Of a DNA stretch of 64,000 nucleotides, positions 22,963 through 36,087 are shown piece by piece (position 1 is the stretch's first letter; every line of letters starts with the position of its first letter). The notes below the pieces were generated by a model. That model saw nothing but the letters and a program-made list of their open reading frames with translations, was not told the origin of the DNA and did no database searches. The position numbers were made by a program, and so were the translations under genes. Source of the DNA: Trematomus loennbergii (lineage: Eukaryota; Chordata; Actinopteri; Perciformes; Nototheniidae). Where the stretch lies: assembly GCA_012861695.1 (NCBI GenBank), contig JAAOOA010000056.1, positions 4,499,760-4,563,759 on the forward strand, given 5' to 3'.

Positions 22963-24201
22963 AGGGCAGGAAGTGAGGGACAGGGACAACAGGACAGGGT
23001 AGTTATCTAACTGTTTGTAGTCTGATAAACAGTAAATTGATCAAATGTAGTGCCAGAATAGACGTGAGATTACTTGAGAGTTGTTGAGAAGGGGACATCA
23101 AACATCCATACTCAGTCGCATAGATGTACATCAACGCTTTCGCCATTCCGAAGTGGCCGTGGCCAAATCTAAACTGGGTTTGAAAAATGTTTAACGCAGG
23201 AGGGACTGCAGACACTGGGAGACAAGTAAATCAATAACACCCTAAGCAATTACATGACAATCAAAGTAGTTTACTTATCATTTTCTGTCCATCACTAATT
23301 TGTTCGTCAAGTTATTGTTGTAGATATAAGGTTTTTGTTTTGAAAAGGTAAAGAATATAAGCAATGTGAGTGTTAGCACCTCCCTCATGCTGCTGGAGTG
23401 AGACAGAGTAGGCAATCTTCAGATTAGCTGTGAAAGACATACAGCATTCAGAGGTTAGCAGCCTCTCAGCAATAATCCCATTCCTTTAGTGTGATGCAGC
23501 AAAGACTCAGTAACATTACTTCGTTAACTCCTAACAAGGTACTTTAGCTGCCAGAGTTCACCTCCACCTGGTGGACCACCTCACCATGACATAGTAAAAC
23601 CATGTTAACAATGGTAAGATATATATTTGAGTCTCACATTGGGATCCTGCTCCTATAAAAAAAAGTGTGGGAGACAGGTTCAGGCATTCCAGCTGTTGGA
23701 AATAATAATGGAATACTTTCACAGGTGTCGGGACATGGGAAAGTTGTTAACAGCACTGAGATATGGAAGACATCTCAATGGTGTGAAACATTCCTTCACT
23801 CTGCATCCACAGAAATAGGGGAAGGGGGAGGGGGAGCAGTCAGAGGCAGGCTTTTTCTTCTTGTTGTGCATTGCATGTATGAACAGCACAATTATATTAG
23901 TCTCACCTGGATAAGTCCTATTCCGCTGGAAATGACAAGAAACACAGAGCAGGCCTCAACAAGCTTTATATTCTGATGTTTAAGCTATGCTCCCTCTGTC
24001 AGCAAATTCTCAAAGGTTAATGTCTGTTGTGATTTCACTCCTCAGCACAGTGTGTTTTGCTCCCTTCCCATGTTCAGTGTGACTCATTTGCTCTCAGTGC
24101 AGCCTTTGGTTAACCCCTGTGCAAAAGCTATCTTTGAGATGTATGCTACCACCCCGTTATAATCTGGTTCTTTTTGTCTATTTTTTCTCACGGCCTGGCG
24201 C
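22963..24201. other. Noncoding interval just upstream of GASK1A coding start
   Basis: No gene is recognised. It probably includes the 5' untranslated part of the first coding exon; I could not identify its splice acceptor with confidence. Confidence 0.35.
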
Positions 24202-25175
24202 ATGTGGTCAAAACTTTGCTGTGGTCAAAAGGGGCTGCTCTTCCTCTTTCCCCTCTTCCTCCTCTTCCTCGCGATCTTTGTGATGGCTATGACCCTGCCC
24301 CGTCCTTTGCCGCGCTCTGACATGGACTGGAGGTCGTCCCGAGCCCTGAGCTCTACCGGGGAGCTGAGACCCAGGCCCAGAGACATGAATTCACCCCCTG
24401 TTTCTTCTAACCAGCAGCAACTCACTCACATCCAGAGCAGGACCTGGAAACCCTCTCCAAAAGACTCATTTAACATTCAGTGCCAGCTCAACCTGTTGCT
24501 CGTGAGGACAAAAACAACATAAAAGACAGAGGTCACCCAGACTTTGTCAGAAATAAACATAAAACAATGGCATTGCTTCAAAACGAAAAGAATTGGCAGG
24601 CGCCAATCTCTCTTGGTTTACGGTTAACAACACAGGGCCAAAACATAGAATTAAGCCAAGCGACCACAGTGCTGTGGTGAAGCACTCTGCACGGGTAAAT
24701 GGCAGTCAGGCTGCACACAGACAGGCAGCCAGATGGCACAGGAAAGCAGACACACCAATACCAAGTGCAAAGCTAGGTCAACATCACAAGGAAAACAACA
24801 GACCAGCAACAAATCACTCTGGGAAATCTGGCAAAGTCGCTAAGGATTGGCAGGCTGTGAAAAGTCCTCTAGGGATCTGAAAAAACAACACAATCCCTCG
24901 GAAGAGAAGGAAAAGAATCCTGGCTCGGCTTTGTCCAACCAAAAGACAGCCATGAAGAAAAAGGAGGGCGCCTGGTGTCGGAGCTTCAGAGAGCAGGACT
25001 TCCAGGCAGTGACCGGAGGAGGATCAGGGTCAGCCCAGAGCTCCAGCCCTGGCTCAGCAAGGAGGACATCCAGAAGATGGAGCTCCTGGCAGGGGGCCAG
25101 GTGGTCAGTAAGGCCAGGGTGCCAGCACATGGACAGGTGCTCCAAGTGGCACTGGATCCTCCTGCACCCCAGCAG
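24202..25175 (+). CDS. GASK1A: GASK1A (FAM198A) coding exon 1, four frame breaks
   Basis: Golgi-associated kinase 1A is a type II Golgi or secreted protein whose C-terminal half is related to the FAM20/four-jointed kinase fold; its substrate is not established. Translation starts at ATG 24202 and gives MWSKLCCGQKGLL followed by a hydrophobic signal-anchor of about 18 residues. A long, poorly conserved luminal stem follows, then GAWCRS, then the conserved PWLSKEDIQKMELLAGG and KARVPAHGQVLQVAL, which I recognise from GASK1A. The exon ends CCCCAGCAG before GTACAC, phase 0. The open frame moves down one register four times (near 24480, 24600, 24850 and 24980), each equal to one missing base. The gene continues in four exons with conserved splice sites, so this is probably an intact gene with sequence errors; a pseudogene is the alternative. 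Confidence 0.8.
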
Positions 25176-26977
25176 GTACACAGATACACTGTTTGGCATT
25201 AACTGTTTGTAGATGATATGTTTTTATATATGTAGCTCTTTTTGGCAGCTATGTCCTAGCGATGCGCTGTGCAGTTTTCACCGCAGCTGTGTTAAGGTTA
25301 CTCTAAAAACTGGACACAGTCGCAGAACACAGACTCGAGAGGGAATGAAGTTTTACAGATTTACAGAGGTTGTACTCAGTCAAGAGAGAGGGAAGGGCTA
25401 GATATGGCAGGATAGTGGAGGTATGGAAGGGGAGGCAGTCAGGTGAGGCTTGAAGCCTAATGGTGTGGCAAAGGGAGAAGCAAGCAGGCTGTCGGGAGGG
25501 TCCGTTGGCAGGTGAGCTGATGATCCACTGGTAGCACAAGGAGAAATATTAGCATCAAAACACAGTTGCTGGAGGACTGTAGTAGATATGCTGTGTTGAT
25601 AGGATGATGATGGACAGCTGAGCCTGCTGCCTGCAAGGAAAGCCAAACCCACGGCACACACAGGGAAAAGGGGAAACTAATGGCGCATTTCCACTACAGC
25701 GCGGAGCTCGCTTTAAGCGTGCCGTGTCGTGCCGTACCCGTTTTGGTTGCGCTTCCACTAGGCCTAGTTACGGCCCGGCCGGCCCGGGGCCACTTTTTCA
25801 CCTCTTTTCTGGCCGACAAAATTGTGGTTCTATCGGGGCCAACAAACAGGGCTGAGTCGGGCTGAGTATGCTAAACTAGAGAGAGGAGCGCTGGCAAGAG
25901 GGCTCCAACTACACAAGATGGACATATTTGACCGTGATTTAATGTAAATACGTTTCAAATGATGCCGAAGTAACAACATACTGATACCGGTTAGTAAAAA
26001 CCATGAATTAATGCTTTGTCAAGTCTGCAGACAGACGGCAGGCGAAACACCTTTTAAAATGCGTGTTTTCTAAATGGAGATTGGCTAAGCTAACGCAATA
26101 TATGCTCCGACCGTCCACACTCACAACAACGGCCTATACAGACATAAATAAAGCAGCGACTGTATTCACCATGACACAGGCAGTCTGTGGTTTGTACTTG
26201 TTTAACTTTTGTCTAGTTTCTGAACAGAATAAGGAGCTGTGAGCTCTGAGTGCTAACGGCTAACGGCTGTGTTGTGTTTCTGGAGTTCTCATTGAAGATG
26301 ACGTCACGGCTCCGCCTACACTGCGTTACTATAGTAACTACCCCAGTTCCTAAACTGTAATGGAAGCGCAGCATGAAGTGAGTCGGCCCAACGCGGCCAA
26401 GCCGTACCGAGCCGTACCGAGCGTGGCCGAGGCCGACCGTGTAGTGGAAATGATAAGGCCCAATTCCACTTTGTGACGGAGTGAACTGTGGCTGTAGTCA
26501 CACTCACATCTGATTGAAGAATCTGAAAATCTGATGTTTGGAAGCTGCCTGGTTTTTGCACCAGTTCCTGTAAACATACAAAACTTAACAATTAAATCAA
26601 CACTTTTACAGTTTTCTAGACTAGACCCGGGTAACATTAGGAGTCAGAGACATGGGTTGGACCGTGACAGAGTATTACAGTTGAGGGCGAGGAGCTTCCA
26701 CTGCCTGGAATCATCAGCTATCATTGTCAATATAACGCACACTTCAGTATTATCCACATAATATCAGGCAATATTTCCCTTAACTGCTGGCTAAAGGTTT
26801 TTTTGATTGTTTTACTTACATATACAAATTGTATCTACAAAGTGAGGCCATTCCACGAAAATATTCTTAGCTTTTACCTGAGGACCAGGTATTGGGCTAG
26901 GTGTCTAAAACAAAAAGGTGTTTTATAAATAAACACGAAATGTAAAGAGTTGTAAAAGTGTATTTCTCCCCTCACAG
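25176..26977 (+). other. GASK1A intron 1
   Basis: GT at 25176, AG at 26976-26977 after a CTCCCCTCACAG acceptor. It contains the inverted-repeat element 25680-26460 and no other recognised gene. Confidence 0.75.
25680..26460. mobile_element. Inverted-repeat element in GASK1A intron 1
   Basis: The left end GGCGCATTTCCACTACA pairs with the right end TGTAGTGGAAATGATAAGGCC (complement, imperfect), and inner blocks pair CCGTACC/CGGTACGG motifs. Target duplication is not resolved; a MITE-type DNA transposon is likely. Confidence 0.55.
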
Positions 26978-27513
<536 letters not shown>

Positions 27514-28881
27514 TAGTGAGAAAAGAGGACAGAGTCTTCATACAGTAGATCACCAAGAGCTATGGAGGAGGGGAGACATACTGGAACTGGGTAAGTAAAT
27601 GTATTGTAATTGAATTGGATTATACAGAAACACATGTTTGACTGAAGTTTAGTCCAGCAAATCAGTCAATTCAAAGTAAGCTGAAGGAGCTAGGTTTCTG
27701 TAAGCAGCTAATGCTGGCGTCACCTAGCACATGAAGTGGAGCAGAAGAGTTCAACTGGATGTCTGCATAATGGGTCATATTTGTTTAGTTCTAGTTAAAA
27801 TGGTTATGTGATAGATTGCTGTCTACGAAAGTCCTTTGTCTTGCTTTGGCATGGCTGGGCTTCAGGAAAATGCTGGTTTATAAGGACACAGGCTTGATCC
27901 CCAAGTTGGCTACAGCTGTGATAGCCACTCCTCCAGCCTGCAAATTGCTCTCAAACAAACCAATGGGCCTTTAGCAGGTTGAATGGTGATTAACATTGAT
28001 AATGGCTGCCACAACAACACTAACGGGATTTCAAAATGAAACCACAAACAACCCTACTTTAACTGGAGTTAAAGCTTAAAAACCTTGTAGATCACAGGTA
28101 AAACTTTTAAAGAAGATATACCCCAACAAATCTTATACTATTTCTAAACGTATCAACTTTAATATAAAACTAATTCAGAATATCAGCTCTCAGTACAATA
28201 TTTATTTTTTAAAACACTGAAATGTTAAAACAGGTTAAACAAAACACAATTACTGAGTCATACAGTATGCCTAAAACATCAGGTATTTCAGGTTTATGCT
28301 ACCAAATCAAGTGAGATGTAATGGAAATCCATTGATGTTGATATTGATTTATTGATTGATGATATTTTATTGGTATTTGTATTTTCTATGCATAGCTAAG
28401 GTTATTCATTTCATGTCAAACAATATTCTTATCTTATGTCAAAAACAGTGCGTTTGCATCGGCCCCCTAAAATAGTTCAGACACCATGATCCCTTTCTTG
28501 AGCTCGCCAGTCGTGTCTTAAAAAACCTGTAACTTTACAAAATTGCAAAAACTTTCACAAAACGTTGAGACTGTATATCATGGACACTCTGTGTTTAAGC
28601 CCCTGTCAACAGCTAATGATGAAGTCCCTATCAGCGCCAACCCAAAAACAGAGGGAAGTATTTATAGAACAAAACCAGGTTGGGGTTGAATTTCCCTAAA
28701 AATTGGGCACGACAGTATCTCTTTTTCAGCCACTTTTCCTTAACAGTGAAATATCAGGATGTGAAGAAGAACTCATCAGGACGCCCGCAGCGTTAAGAGG
28801 ATCTAACTGCCCTTACGTCGGGCAACATTATTATGATGTGATCATTTACAGTAATGAGCGTTCTCCTATGGGTTTAACGTA

Positions 28882-29022
28882 TAGAGTGCCACAGTGACGC
28901 GTCCTAAAACCGGAAGTATGTTAGCATTTTACCACTTCCCGTTCCTTCGACAAAAACGTTTTTTCGAATCATAAATCTAATCGATAGACTAGGGTTTTAG
29001 GACGCGTCACTGTGGCACTCTA
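28882..29022. mobile_element. Short MITE, 141 bp
   Basis: Long inverted termini TAGAGTGCCACAGTGACGCG and complement, extending through TCCTAAAACC. TA lies at both ends, so a TA-target (Tc1/mariner-like) origin is possible. Confidence 0.75.
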
Positions 29023-29559
29023 TTGCTCAAAGATCAAAGCATTATGACTTAACTTCCTAAGGTTACAGCATAGGATTGAAAATGCTTAATAAGCACTGTA
29101 ACACGATCTACATTTTTTCAGTCTTGTTTGTTTTCCGTAAATGTCCGAATGGTGCATCACTTTAAATGTTGCAGCAGGGATTGATTGGGAACAGGCCTTA
29201 TCTCTTTTCCTTTTATATACAGTAAGGTGGTCAAGTGTATCCTATGCTTAGGGACATTTTAAAGAGGCATTGAAGCTCCTTTCCTTACCATCTAGAGAAA
29301 TCGAACAGCTCTTATCATGGCTGACTGAAGTACTTAAGAGTAAATACTCAATCATATTTCATTTATAAATCATATATCAAGTATATAATGGGAAAGTGTC
29401 CAACAATGAGCTCTGAACCTGTTGTTAGGGACCAGATGCTGAAAATACATCTGGAAGTGTAATTAATCAGCTTCCAACCTCTTTAACACTGACACAAATC
29501 TTACACGTATTAAAACAAAACTTATTTTATAATGAAAATAAAAGAGAGTCTGTTGTAAT

Positions 29560-30365
29560 TAGGGTTGCAAAATTCCGGGAATTTTCAAAGATGGAAACTT
29601 TCCATGGGAATTACGGGAATTTATGGGAATAAACTGGGAATTTTCTAAATTGAAGGTTGGCTCTTAAAGGGAACTAAATATAGTTGGGGAAAGTATATTT
29701 TAGCATAATCTTGACTAAAACAAACAGATGCCATTCAAGTACACTTGAATATCCATGCCATTCCTCAATCACATCTACATAGCACATGCTTACTGCATGG
29801 CTATTGAGACCACACCCCTACAGCACTGTGCATTCCTCCATCACATACACAGATGATTTCTAGAAGACTGGATCACACTTTTGAGCCCAAAGCACAAGAC
29901 AAATAAAGCCACACATTTGAGCCTGTGGACTACCAAAGTGAAGTACGTTTTGATGATATTATGGGGTAATATAATTATTACATTTTTTAATTGCAAATAT
30001 CACATACAAATGTATTCATCTAGTACAGTGTTTTCTCAAACTTTTTAATACCAAGGACCACTTAACCAATAAAAAAAAACACTCTCGGACCGCCTAACTC
30101 CCCAAATATCCCAAAACACATAGTTTTTCTAGAACAGATTACGAAATCGCCTGAAATGGTACAAACAAGTGGCAACATGTTGCGAAGGTGTTGCGCTGGG
30201 CTATATCATGCAATCGAAAGTGAACTTAAGCTCGCTCGCGGAGATATTCCCGTGAGAGTGCGGAAAACTTAAATACATTTCCAAAATTCCCCAGCTTAAC
30301 TTCCCGTGGAAATATACCGAAACTTTCCGGAATTTACTGGAAATGTCCGCCCCTTTGCAACCCTA
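29560..30365. mobile_element. Nonautonomous hAT with perfect 8-bp duplication
   Basis: Ends TAGGGTTGCAAAATTCC and, at the right, TTTGCAACCCTA. Flanked by GTTGTAAT at 29552-29559 and 30366-30373. Many GGGAATTT/GGAAACTTTCC motifs lie near both ends. A fragment of another hAT-like family (CAGTGTTTTCTCAAACTTTTT at about 30023, then CCAAGGACCAC) is nested inside. Confidence 0.88.
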
Positions 30366-31045
30366 GTTGTAATCAGATCATTCAGGTCAAGCCAAATTAT
30401 TATTTAATTAATGAAGATTTGCTGCTTTCCTTTGTCTTATATGATAATAAACTAATACTGTCCTCTGAACAGACAATTGTGTTTGCACCTTTGTATAGAA
30501 CTGCAGTCATACTGATTTTACCACCTGGTCATTTTGTCCTATTTAGTTTTGCCTGCACACTAAGACAGAATGTGTATCCAAAGCCCCTCTACAGTGTGTA
30601 TAACCCATGAGGCAGCTCTCTTCCCCTCGCTGCCAGAGGTCGCTCCCTGTTACAGGCCCAAGCTCTAATAGCTTCCTATTGATCTGCTGAGTCGATGAGT
30701 GCCTCTAAACACTTGTTCCTATCTGCTCTGTTAACACCTCCCTGGGCTGTGACAGCAGGAAACTGAAACCAAAGGCAGAGGAGCAGCGTGAAGGAATCAT
30801 TCACAAACACCAGAGCAGGGGAGGACACCCTAGGGAGGATAGGCACACTCTGGATAAGGTGACAATTGGAGTGGACGTTGAAATGTACACTCCTGCAGAC
30901 TGCTAACAGGCAGATTCTTCTGAGGGGAAATCGATGGACGCTCAGAGCAGTCTACATGTTTGAAATGGTCTCAGTTTATAGTTTGAAATCAGTTTAAAGT
31001 GTGATCATGGTTTAACCAGTCAAAGTCACCTTAGATGTCCTAATT

Positions 31046-31087
31046 TGGGATTAATAAAGTATATATATATATCTATCTATCTATCTT
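31046..31087 (+). repeat. Non-LTR retroelement-type tail with (TA)n(TATC)n
   Basis: TTGGGATTAATAAAGTATAT followed by TATC units, a tail typical of fish LINE/SINE 3' ends. A relative, GGGATCAATAAAGTATATC, is at 39060-39080. Confidence 0.6.
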
Positions 31088-31270
31088 GAAGATAATGCCC
31101 AACCACCATATAAAGTGGTGGACAAAACAAACAACATTAAGATAATTGAGTTTTTCCGAGCCTAGCTTCTAGATATTTGTTTAGTCTAGTGACTGCATCT
31201 TGCACAGATTACGGTGACACAATCTGTCCCTGACACGCTAACAAGCTGAAAACAATCCCAGCGCCGCTGA

Positions 31271-31534
<264 letters not shown>

Positions 31535-32134
31535 TAAGAGAGAGAGAACTGGTGTCATTAACAGGGAGGGTTACTATTCAAATGTATTATGTTCCAATTA
31601 CAAATGACCTGTACAAATGTAATCAGTAACTTAATCATACTATAAAAGCCACAATATAAAAGAATGTCAACTGATTACTTTCCATTTCTTTTAGTATACC
31701 TCAATATCAAATGCAATGCAAATAAATACAAGGAAAATAATATAAATAAGATGTGTGTTATCTAAGACAACAGAACAATGTGACCATAGACAAGAAGAAA
31801 CCAAGATATTTAGGATCAAATTAGTTTTCTGCTCAGTGTTTTTTCATTTCAGGCAGAAGTCCTACATGAGGCATGCAGGTGTAAGTCAATATTGGCTAGT
31901 TTCCAAAAGGCTAGACCAGAGTCAGAATGAGTATTTAGTATTCCAGTGTGGGATGGAAATGTGGCAGCAGGTTGAGAAGTTCCACACCTGAGAGAGGAAC
32001 CATCGAGGAACAGTTTCACTGCACGACCAAACATACACCAACAATGAAACACATGAGCACAAACTACAGTTTAAAGAATCAGAAATCAAATCAGAGCTGA
32101 CAGAAAATGCTCCGTTTTAGTTTAATACACACAG

Positions 32135-32504
32135 TTAAAGGTAGTAAGAATGGAGAAACCAGCTCGAGTGCGCTAGAATTTGAAAGTACGCAGCTGAAAC
32201 AAATCTGCCCCTTCCTTCAGACTTCCTTACAGAGCCCCTCCTCCAACACACACGAACGCGCACATGACCAATGAGGGCACGAGATAAGTTTGTGCATGAG
32301 ATGGAAGGCTGACAGGCAGGTAGGCCATCCGAATTATCTGCGGCCGGGCCGAGTTTTTACAGCGCCACGGCTTCCACAGATTACATTTTTTTATATATTA
32401 ATTGTCAAAGCATTTCATTCATTCATTGCTATCGGGATGCTAAGAGCATTCCATGGAATATAACAAAAAGTGTTTCTGAAGTGAATTACCTACCCCACCT
32501 TTAA
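32135..32504. mobile_element. TTAAAGGTGGGG MITE, copy 2 (uninterrupted)
   Basis: Bounded by TTAAAGGTAG and CCCCACCTTTAA. It contains CTGCCCCTTCCTTCAGAC at 32205-32222, the complement of the sequence into which the provirus inserted in another copy, so it serves as the empty reference site. Confidence 0.8.
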
Positions 32505-32577
32505 GCTCACACACACTATTTTATGAACATATAGGTTCACCTACTGAATTAAAAACAGAACAAATGAAGCAAAGAAA

Positions 32578-32581
<4 letters not shown>

Positions 32582-32633
<52 letters not shown>

Positions 32634-32683
32634 TGCGTGCGTGGCGTGCGTGTGTGTTGCGTGTGCGTGTGGTGCGTGTGTGT
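32582..32683. repeat. (TG)n with degenerate TGCG continuation
   Basis: Pure TG to 32632, then GTGGTGCGTG variants, ending five bases before the exon 4 acceptor. TG length here could influence splicing of exon 4. Confidence 0.9.
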
Positions 32684-32687
32684 TCAG

Positions 32688-32790
32688 GTGAGGAGGGCTG
32701 ATCCCTCCAGACTGGTGTTCATAGACAACGCAGGCAGACCGCAGCAGTCCGCCAACAACCTGAACTTCAGGCTGGTCGGGGCATTGATGA
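32688..32790 (+). CDS. GASK1A: GASK1A coding exon 4
   Basis: Begins after TTCAG and encodes VRRADPSRLVFIDNAGRPQQ and NNLNFRLV. The DNAG and LNFRL motifs are strongly conserved in GASK1A; the Asp of FIDNAG matches the position of the metal-binding acidic residue region in this kinase family (inference). The donor is GTGAGT at 32791. At 103 nt the exon gives phase 1, but the best continuation into exon 5 needs phase 2, implying one missing base in CTGGTCGGGGCATTGATGA, probably at the G run. Confidence 0.85.
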
Positions 32791-32826
32791 GTGAGTACAA
32801 ATGATAGGCTATCATGTTTAAAAATA

Positions 32827-32843
32827 GGGGGGGGGGGGGGGGG
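32827..32843 (+). repeat. G17 homopolymer in GASK1A intron 4
   Basis: Seventeen consecutive Gs, 36 bp after the exon 4 donor. A likely site of length error and possible G-quadruplex in the nascent RNA. Confidence 0.95.
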
Positions 32844-33571
32844 CATATTTGAGATATTTATTGCTTCATTCAATCATGCAGGCTCAATACGCTACACCAC
32901 ACAGACGTCAGAAACTCTTCTGGGCTCACCGCAGGCACAGAGAAACACTGATGTGAGGAAATGTTTCACGATTGCGCCGTAATTAGATTTAAAGTCCATG
33001 CAAAGACTCGAATTATGCGAATTATGTAACTTATTTGTGTATCAGCGAGAGTTGACGTTTTTCAACTTGAGCGAGAAATGAGTGTGACGCTGCTTGAGTT
33101 GGGATGGCTCCTGTCATCACTGACGTCCTTACGTTGGTTCCTGACAAAGCATGAATTTAGACCTTTCGCATATCCCCATCATGATGTAGTTATCTTTTAT
33201 CCTCTCAATCTGATTATTACATTTCAATCACAGAAAGATCTGTTCAAATTGGGTTCATAGCGCTTTGGTATTCGTTCAGCCCACTTGTGTGACGCCCATG
33301 ATTCAGTGAATATTAATTGACTTTAATTATATTATACTGGACACTGGTCTTCCTAAAAACACAGTTGAAGCAGCAGTCATCCAGGCACTTTCCTGGAGAG
33401 GCTATGAAATTCACCGAAATGTGTGTGAGCAAACCAATGCTAGTTTTAAGATGTATCTGGAATTTCTAAAATGTGTTCCAACCATTTTACAGCCTCTAGA
33501 CTCGAGGATTTGACATGTGCAGCTGTATCGAATCTATAACTCATCAAACATAATGCTGTGTTTGTTGTCAG

Positions 33572-33773
33572 GTTTCAGAGAATGCAGTGTCGGTGTTGCA
33601 GTCAGGCTGTCTGGAGAGTCTTCTGCTGCGCTCCTGTACACAGACAGGGAGTTCTGGACAGCCAGGGTGGTGCCAGCGGCCTCAGGACTCTCATCCACAC
33701 TGTGGAGCAGAGAGGGAAGATCCTCCTCCAGCACATCAGAGACAAGAAGCTACACGTCAACAGAGACCTGTGA
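33572..33773 (+). CDS. GASK1A: GASK1A last coding exon, three frame breaks
   Basis: Follows TTGTTGTCAG. Conserved blocks lie in three registers: AVSVLQSGCLESLLLRS, then DREFW, then SQGGASGLRTLIHTVEQRGK and LLQHIRDKKLHVNRDL with stop TGA 33771-33773. These match the C terminus of GASK1A in order and spacing. The transitions sit at TTTCAGAG (33573-33580), CTCCTGTAC (33631-33639) and TTCTGGACAG (33653-33662); each is explained by one absent C or G in a short run. A polyadenylation signal follows 70 bp after the stop. Confidence 0.85.
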
Positions 33774-33842
33774 CCGCTGAGCCAACAACTGAAACACACC
33801 ATGCTGGTTGATAAGCTGATTTTAAAGATGACATTTTAATCA

Positions 33843-33848
33843 AATAAA
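33843..33848 (+). terminator. Polyadenylation signal of GASK1A
   Basis: AATAAA 70 bp after the stop codon; it would give a very short 3' UTR if used. Confidence 0.6.
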
Positions 33849-33869
33849 GATCATACTGCAGCAAAATAG

Positions 33870-35215
33870 GTTTTGAGTAACAGAAGCCTAAAAGTTTGTA
33901 ATGGTTCAGCCAATCAAAGAGCTCAGCAGACACTCAATGTAACGCAATGACAACCTCAGGGTACATGGACTACTCTATCAAAGTCTACTTAAATCACGAG
34001 TCATCCGGTTAACAGTCAAATGTGACCTTCAGAGGTATTTAAATATTTGCTAAAAAGCTACGATATTCAGTGTACATGTATTGACAGAAAAGCTAGCAGG
34101 GGCACCAAGACACAATGTAAGAGTTAGCTGTTTGCCCTTATGGGTTAGCTGTTAGCCGTGTAACGTTACCAGTTAGCTGTTACCTGCAAACTGTAATCTG
34201 TTACCTGTTAGCTTTTAGCCGTTACCAGTTAGCTGTAAGCTACAGCTCCCACATTGTTGGATTTGTTGGGCTTTTTTTGTTGGTCAAGCTAATGTAACCT
34301 TGACCCTTATGATAATTACTGTTTATGCAAATATGTTTAAAATTACATTCATTCTTTGAATATTTGCAAAGAATTCTCAGTTGACAGAGTTTTTGACCGG
34401 TTAAAGCACAGACAGAAGACGTTTGAGTGAAATGACAAAGCAACCGTCCTGCTGCAGGAGTGATTGATTTGTTGTGTCTGTTTTTGTGAGATAAGTGTTT
34501 CTGCTTTTATTAGAGGATTACAAATATCTGCCAGCCAATAGTTTCCGGACTGGATTCAGGAAGCTTTTTGGACTGAAGTATGTAAATATATATTTTAATT
34601 GTAAGTACCTGTCCATGCAAATTGCTGAATAGCACAGCAGTGAAGCAAAAGATAAAGGAGTTTAATAAAGCTGATGTTTACCGTCTGAATGACACATTTC
34701 TAAAGCTTAATATTTTTGGGGTATATGAGTCTTTTAAAAGATGTCACTTGAAGCTTTACCCGCTCTGAATTAAATTCCAGTTAAACTGCATGGATTGATG
34801 GTTTTTTTCTACGGCTCCCTCTTTGATCAGAGAATAAATGGTTCAAATGTGAGCTCCTGTCTTTATTCCACCCCATATGTCTCACATTAAATGCCCTTTG
34901 TATGTGGTAAACCACTAAAAGTGCTTCAGAGAAGAATGCAACAAAATGGGAAAAAAGTTTGTGAAAAAGATGAGACAATACTAAATAACAAGACAGATGG
35001 ATCGGCTAACATGACACATAAAGCTGAACCTCAAAAACGAAAACATTCACATAAAAGTCACACAGACTAACCCTTGATCCTCAGACATGATGTAAGACTC
35101 AGGGCATTTCAATCAGAGCATTGGCCAAGCGTTAGAGAAAAGAAAACTCCTTTGTCAAAAACAACCTATTAAGTATTTACGATTGTTAAAATGTCTTTTA
35201 TCCTCCTGGGACCCA
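33870..35215. other. Noncoding interval downstream of GASK1A
   Basis: No gene is seen. Imperfect reiterations of GTTAGCTGTTAGC/GTTACC occur at about 34120-34240. Confidence 0.4.
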
Positions 35216-35622
35216 GCCCATTGAAAATGTCCACTGTAGTGGACATTTTGTTAACATGCATCTCCTTTTACTCTTTTGAGCTACTCTATCAATCCTGATG
35301 TACTGTACAGAGGACATCCTGGGCTTTCCAGTGATATGTCATTGGTTACAATTGCATGCTGGGAAGTTCCTCTTTCTTTTCATCCAAAATGGCTGGCATA
35401 CCAAAAACAAAATGTTATAGAAGCAGGAGGAGAAGTCAAATATTGTTGAATAATTGTTCTTTTTAACTTGAAAATCATATGTTCTTGTTTATTAACATGT
35501 GAGGAACTATATAATTAGTTCTGAAAGCAATTAAATAATTCAAGTTTTGAAATAACAGCTCTTTTATAAATGTCCATTCTAGTGGACGTCAGGACCATCT
35601 TCATGGACTTAATGACTCAATA

Positions 35623-35952
35623 TTGTTGCAGGAGACGGAACTGAAGCAGACATTTTCTGTACCAGATAGTTCAGGGAGATTCAGATTTGAGCTCTCAGAT
35701 GATGAGAGAGATGAGGCTTTCACACCTGGGATAGAAGAGGGTCAAGAAGAAGTGGGGAAAAGATGCAGGAGGCTCCATGAGCGCACAGATACAGACAGAG
35801 AGACAGATAGGGACGAGCTGGAAAGACATGCCTCTGTGGGACAAGATAGCATGTCTTATGTTGTTTTTATTTTAAGTGGAGCCATGAAAATGAGAATTGC
35901 CAATGCAAGCTTTGTTTCTATGAGCATGGTCAAGTGGAGACCACATCCATAA
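35623..35952 (+). other. Unrecognised 109-codon ORF in the piggyBac-like segment
   Basis: An acidic N-terminal half (ELSDDERDEAF) followed by a basic, Asp/Arg-rich run. Acidic N termini are common in piggyBac transposases, but I do not recognise this one. It may simply be decayed transposon coding sequence. Confidence 0.25.
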
Positions 35953-35994
35953 AACTAGTCAAGATGACCCTACAGCCCGTGCCGACTGGAGTCA

Positions 35995-36087
35995 ATGAGG
36001 TACTTTTCCCAGTACATTGACTACAAAGTCTTTGAAGATCTGGAAAGATTCACCAAAAACCAAACTAGTTTTTTAGTGACCAAATAA
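35995..36087 (+). pseudogene. piggyBac transposase-like block
   Basis: Encodes MRYFSQYIDYKVFEDL and ERFTKNQT, resembling the P-x-x-YF-x-x-(F/Y)-D...FE-x-(I/L)-x-x-x-TN segment at the start of the piggyBac transposase core. It stops at TAA 36085. No DDD catalytic residues follow. The assignment rests on this block and the flanking element ends only. Confidence 0.4.

Noticed and set aside
33517..33780. Single-frame reading of the last GASK1A exon
   Set aside because: It starts upstream of the acceptor and loses the conserved C-terminal blocks, which lie in the two other frames.
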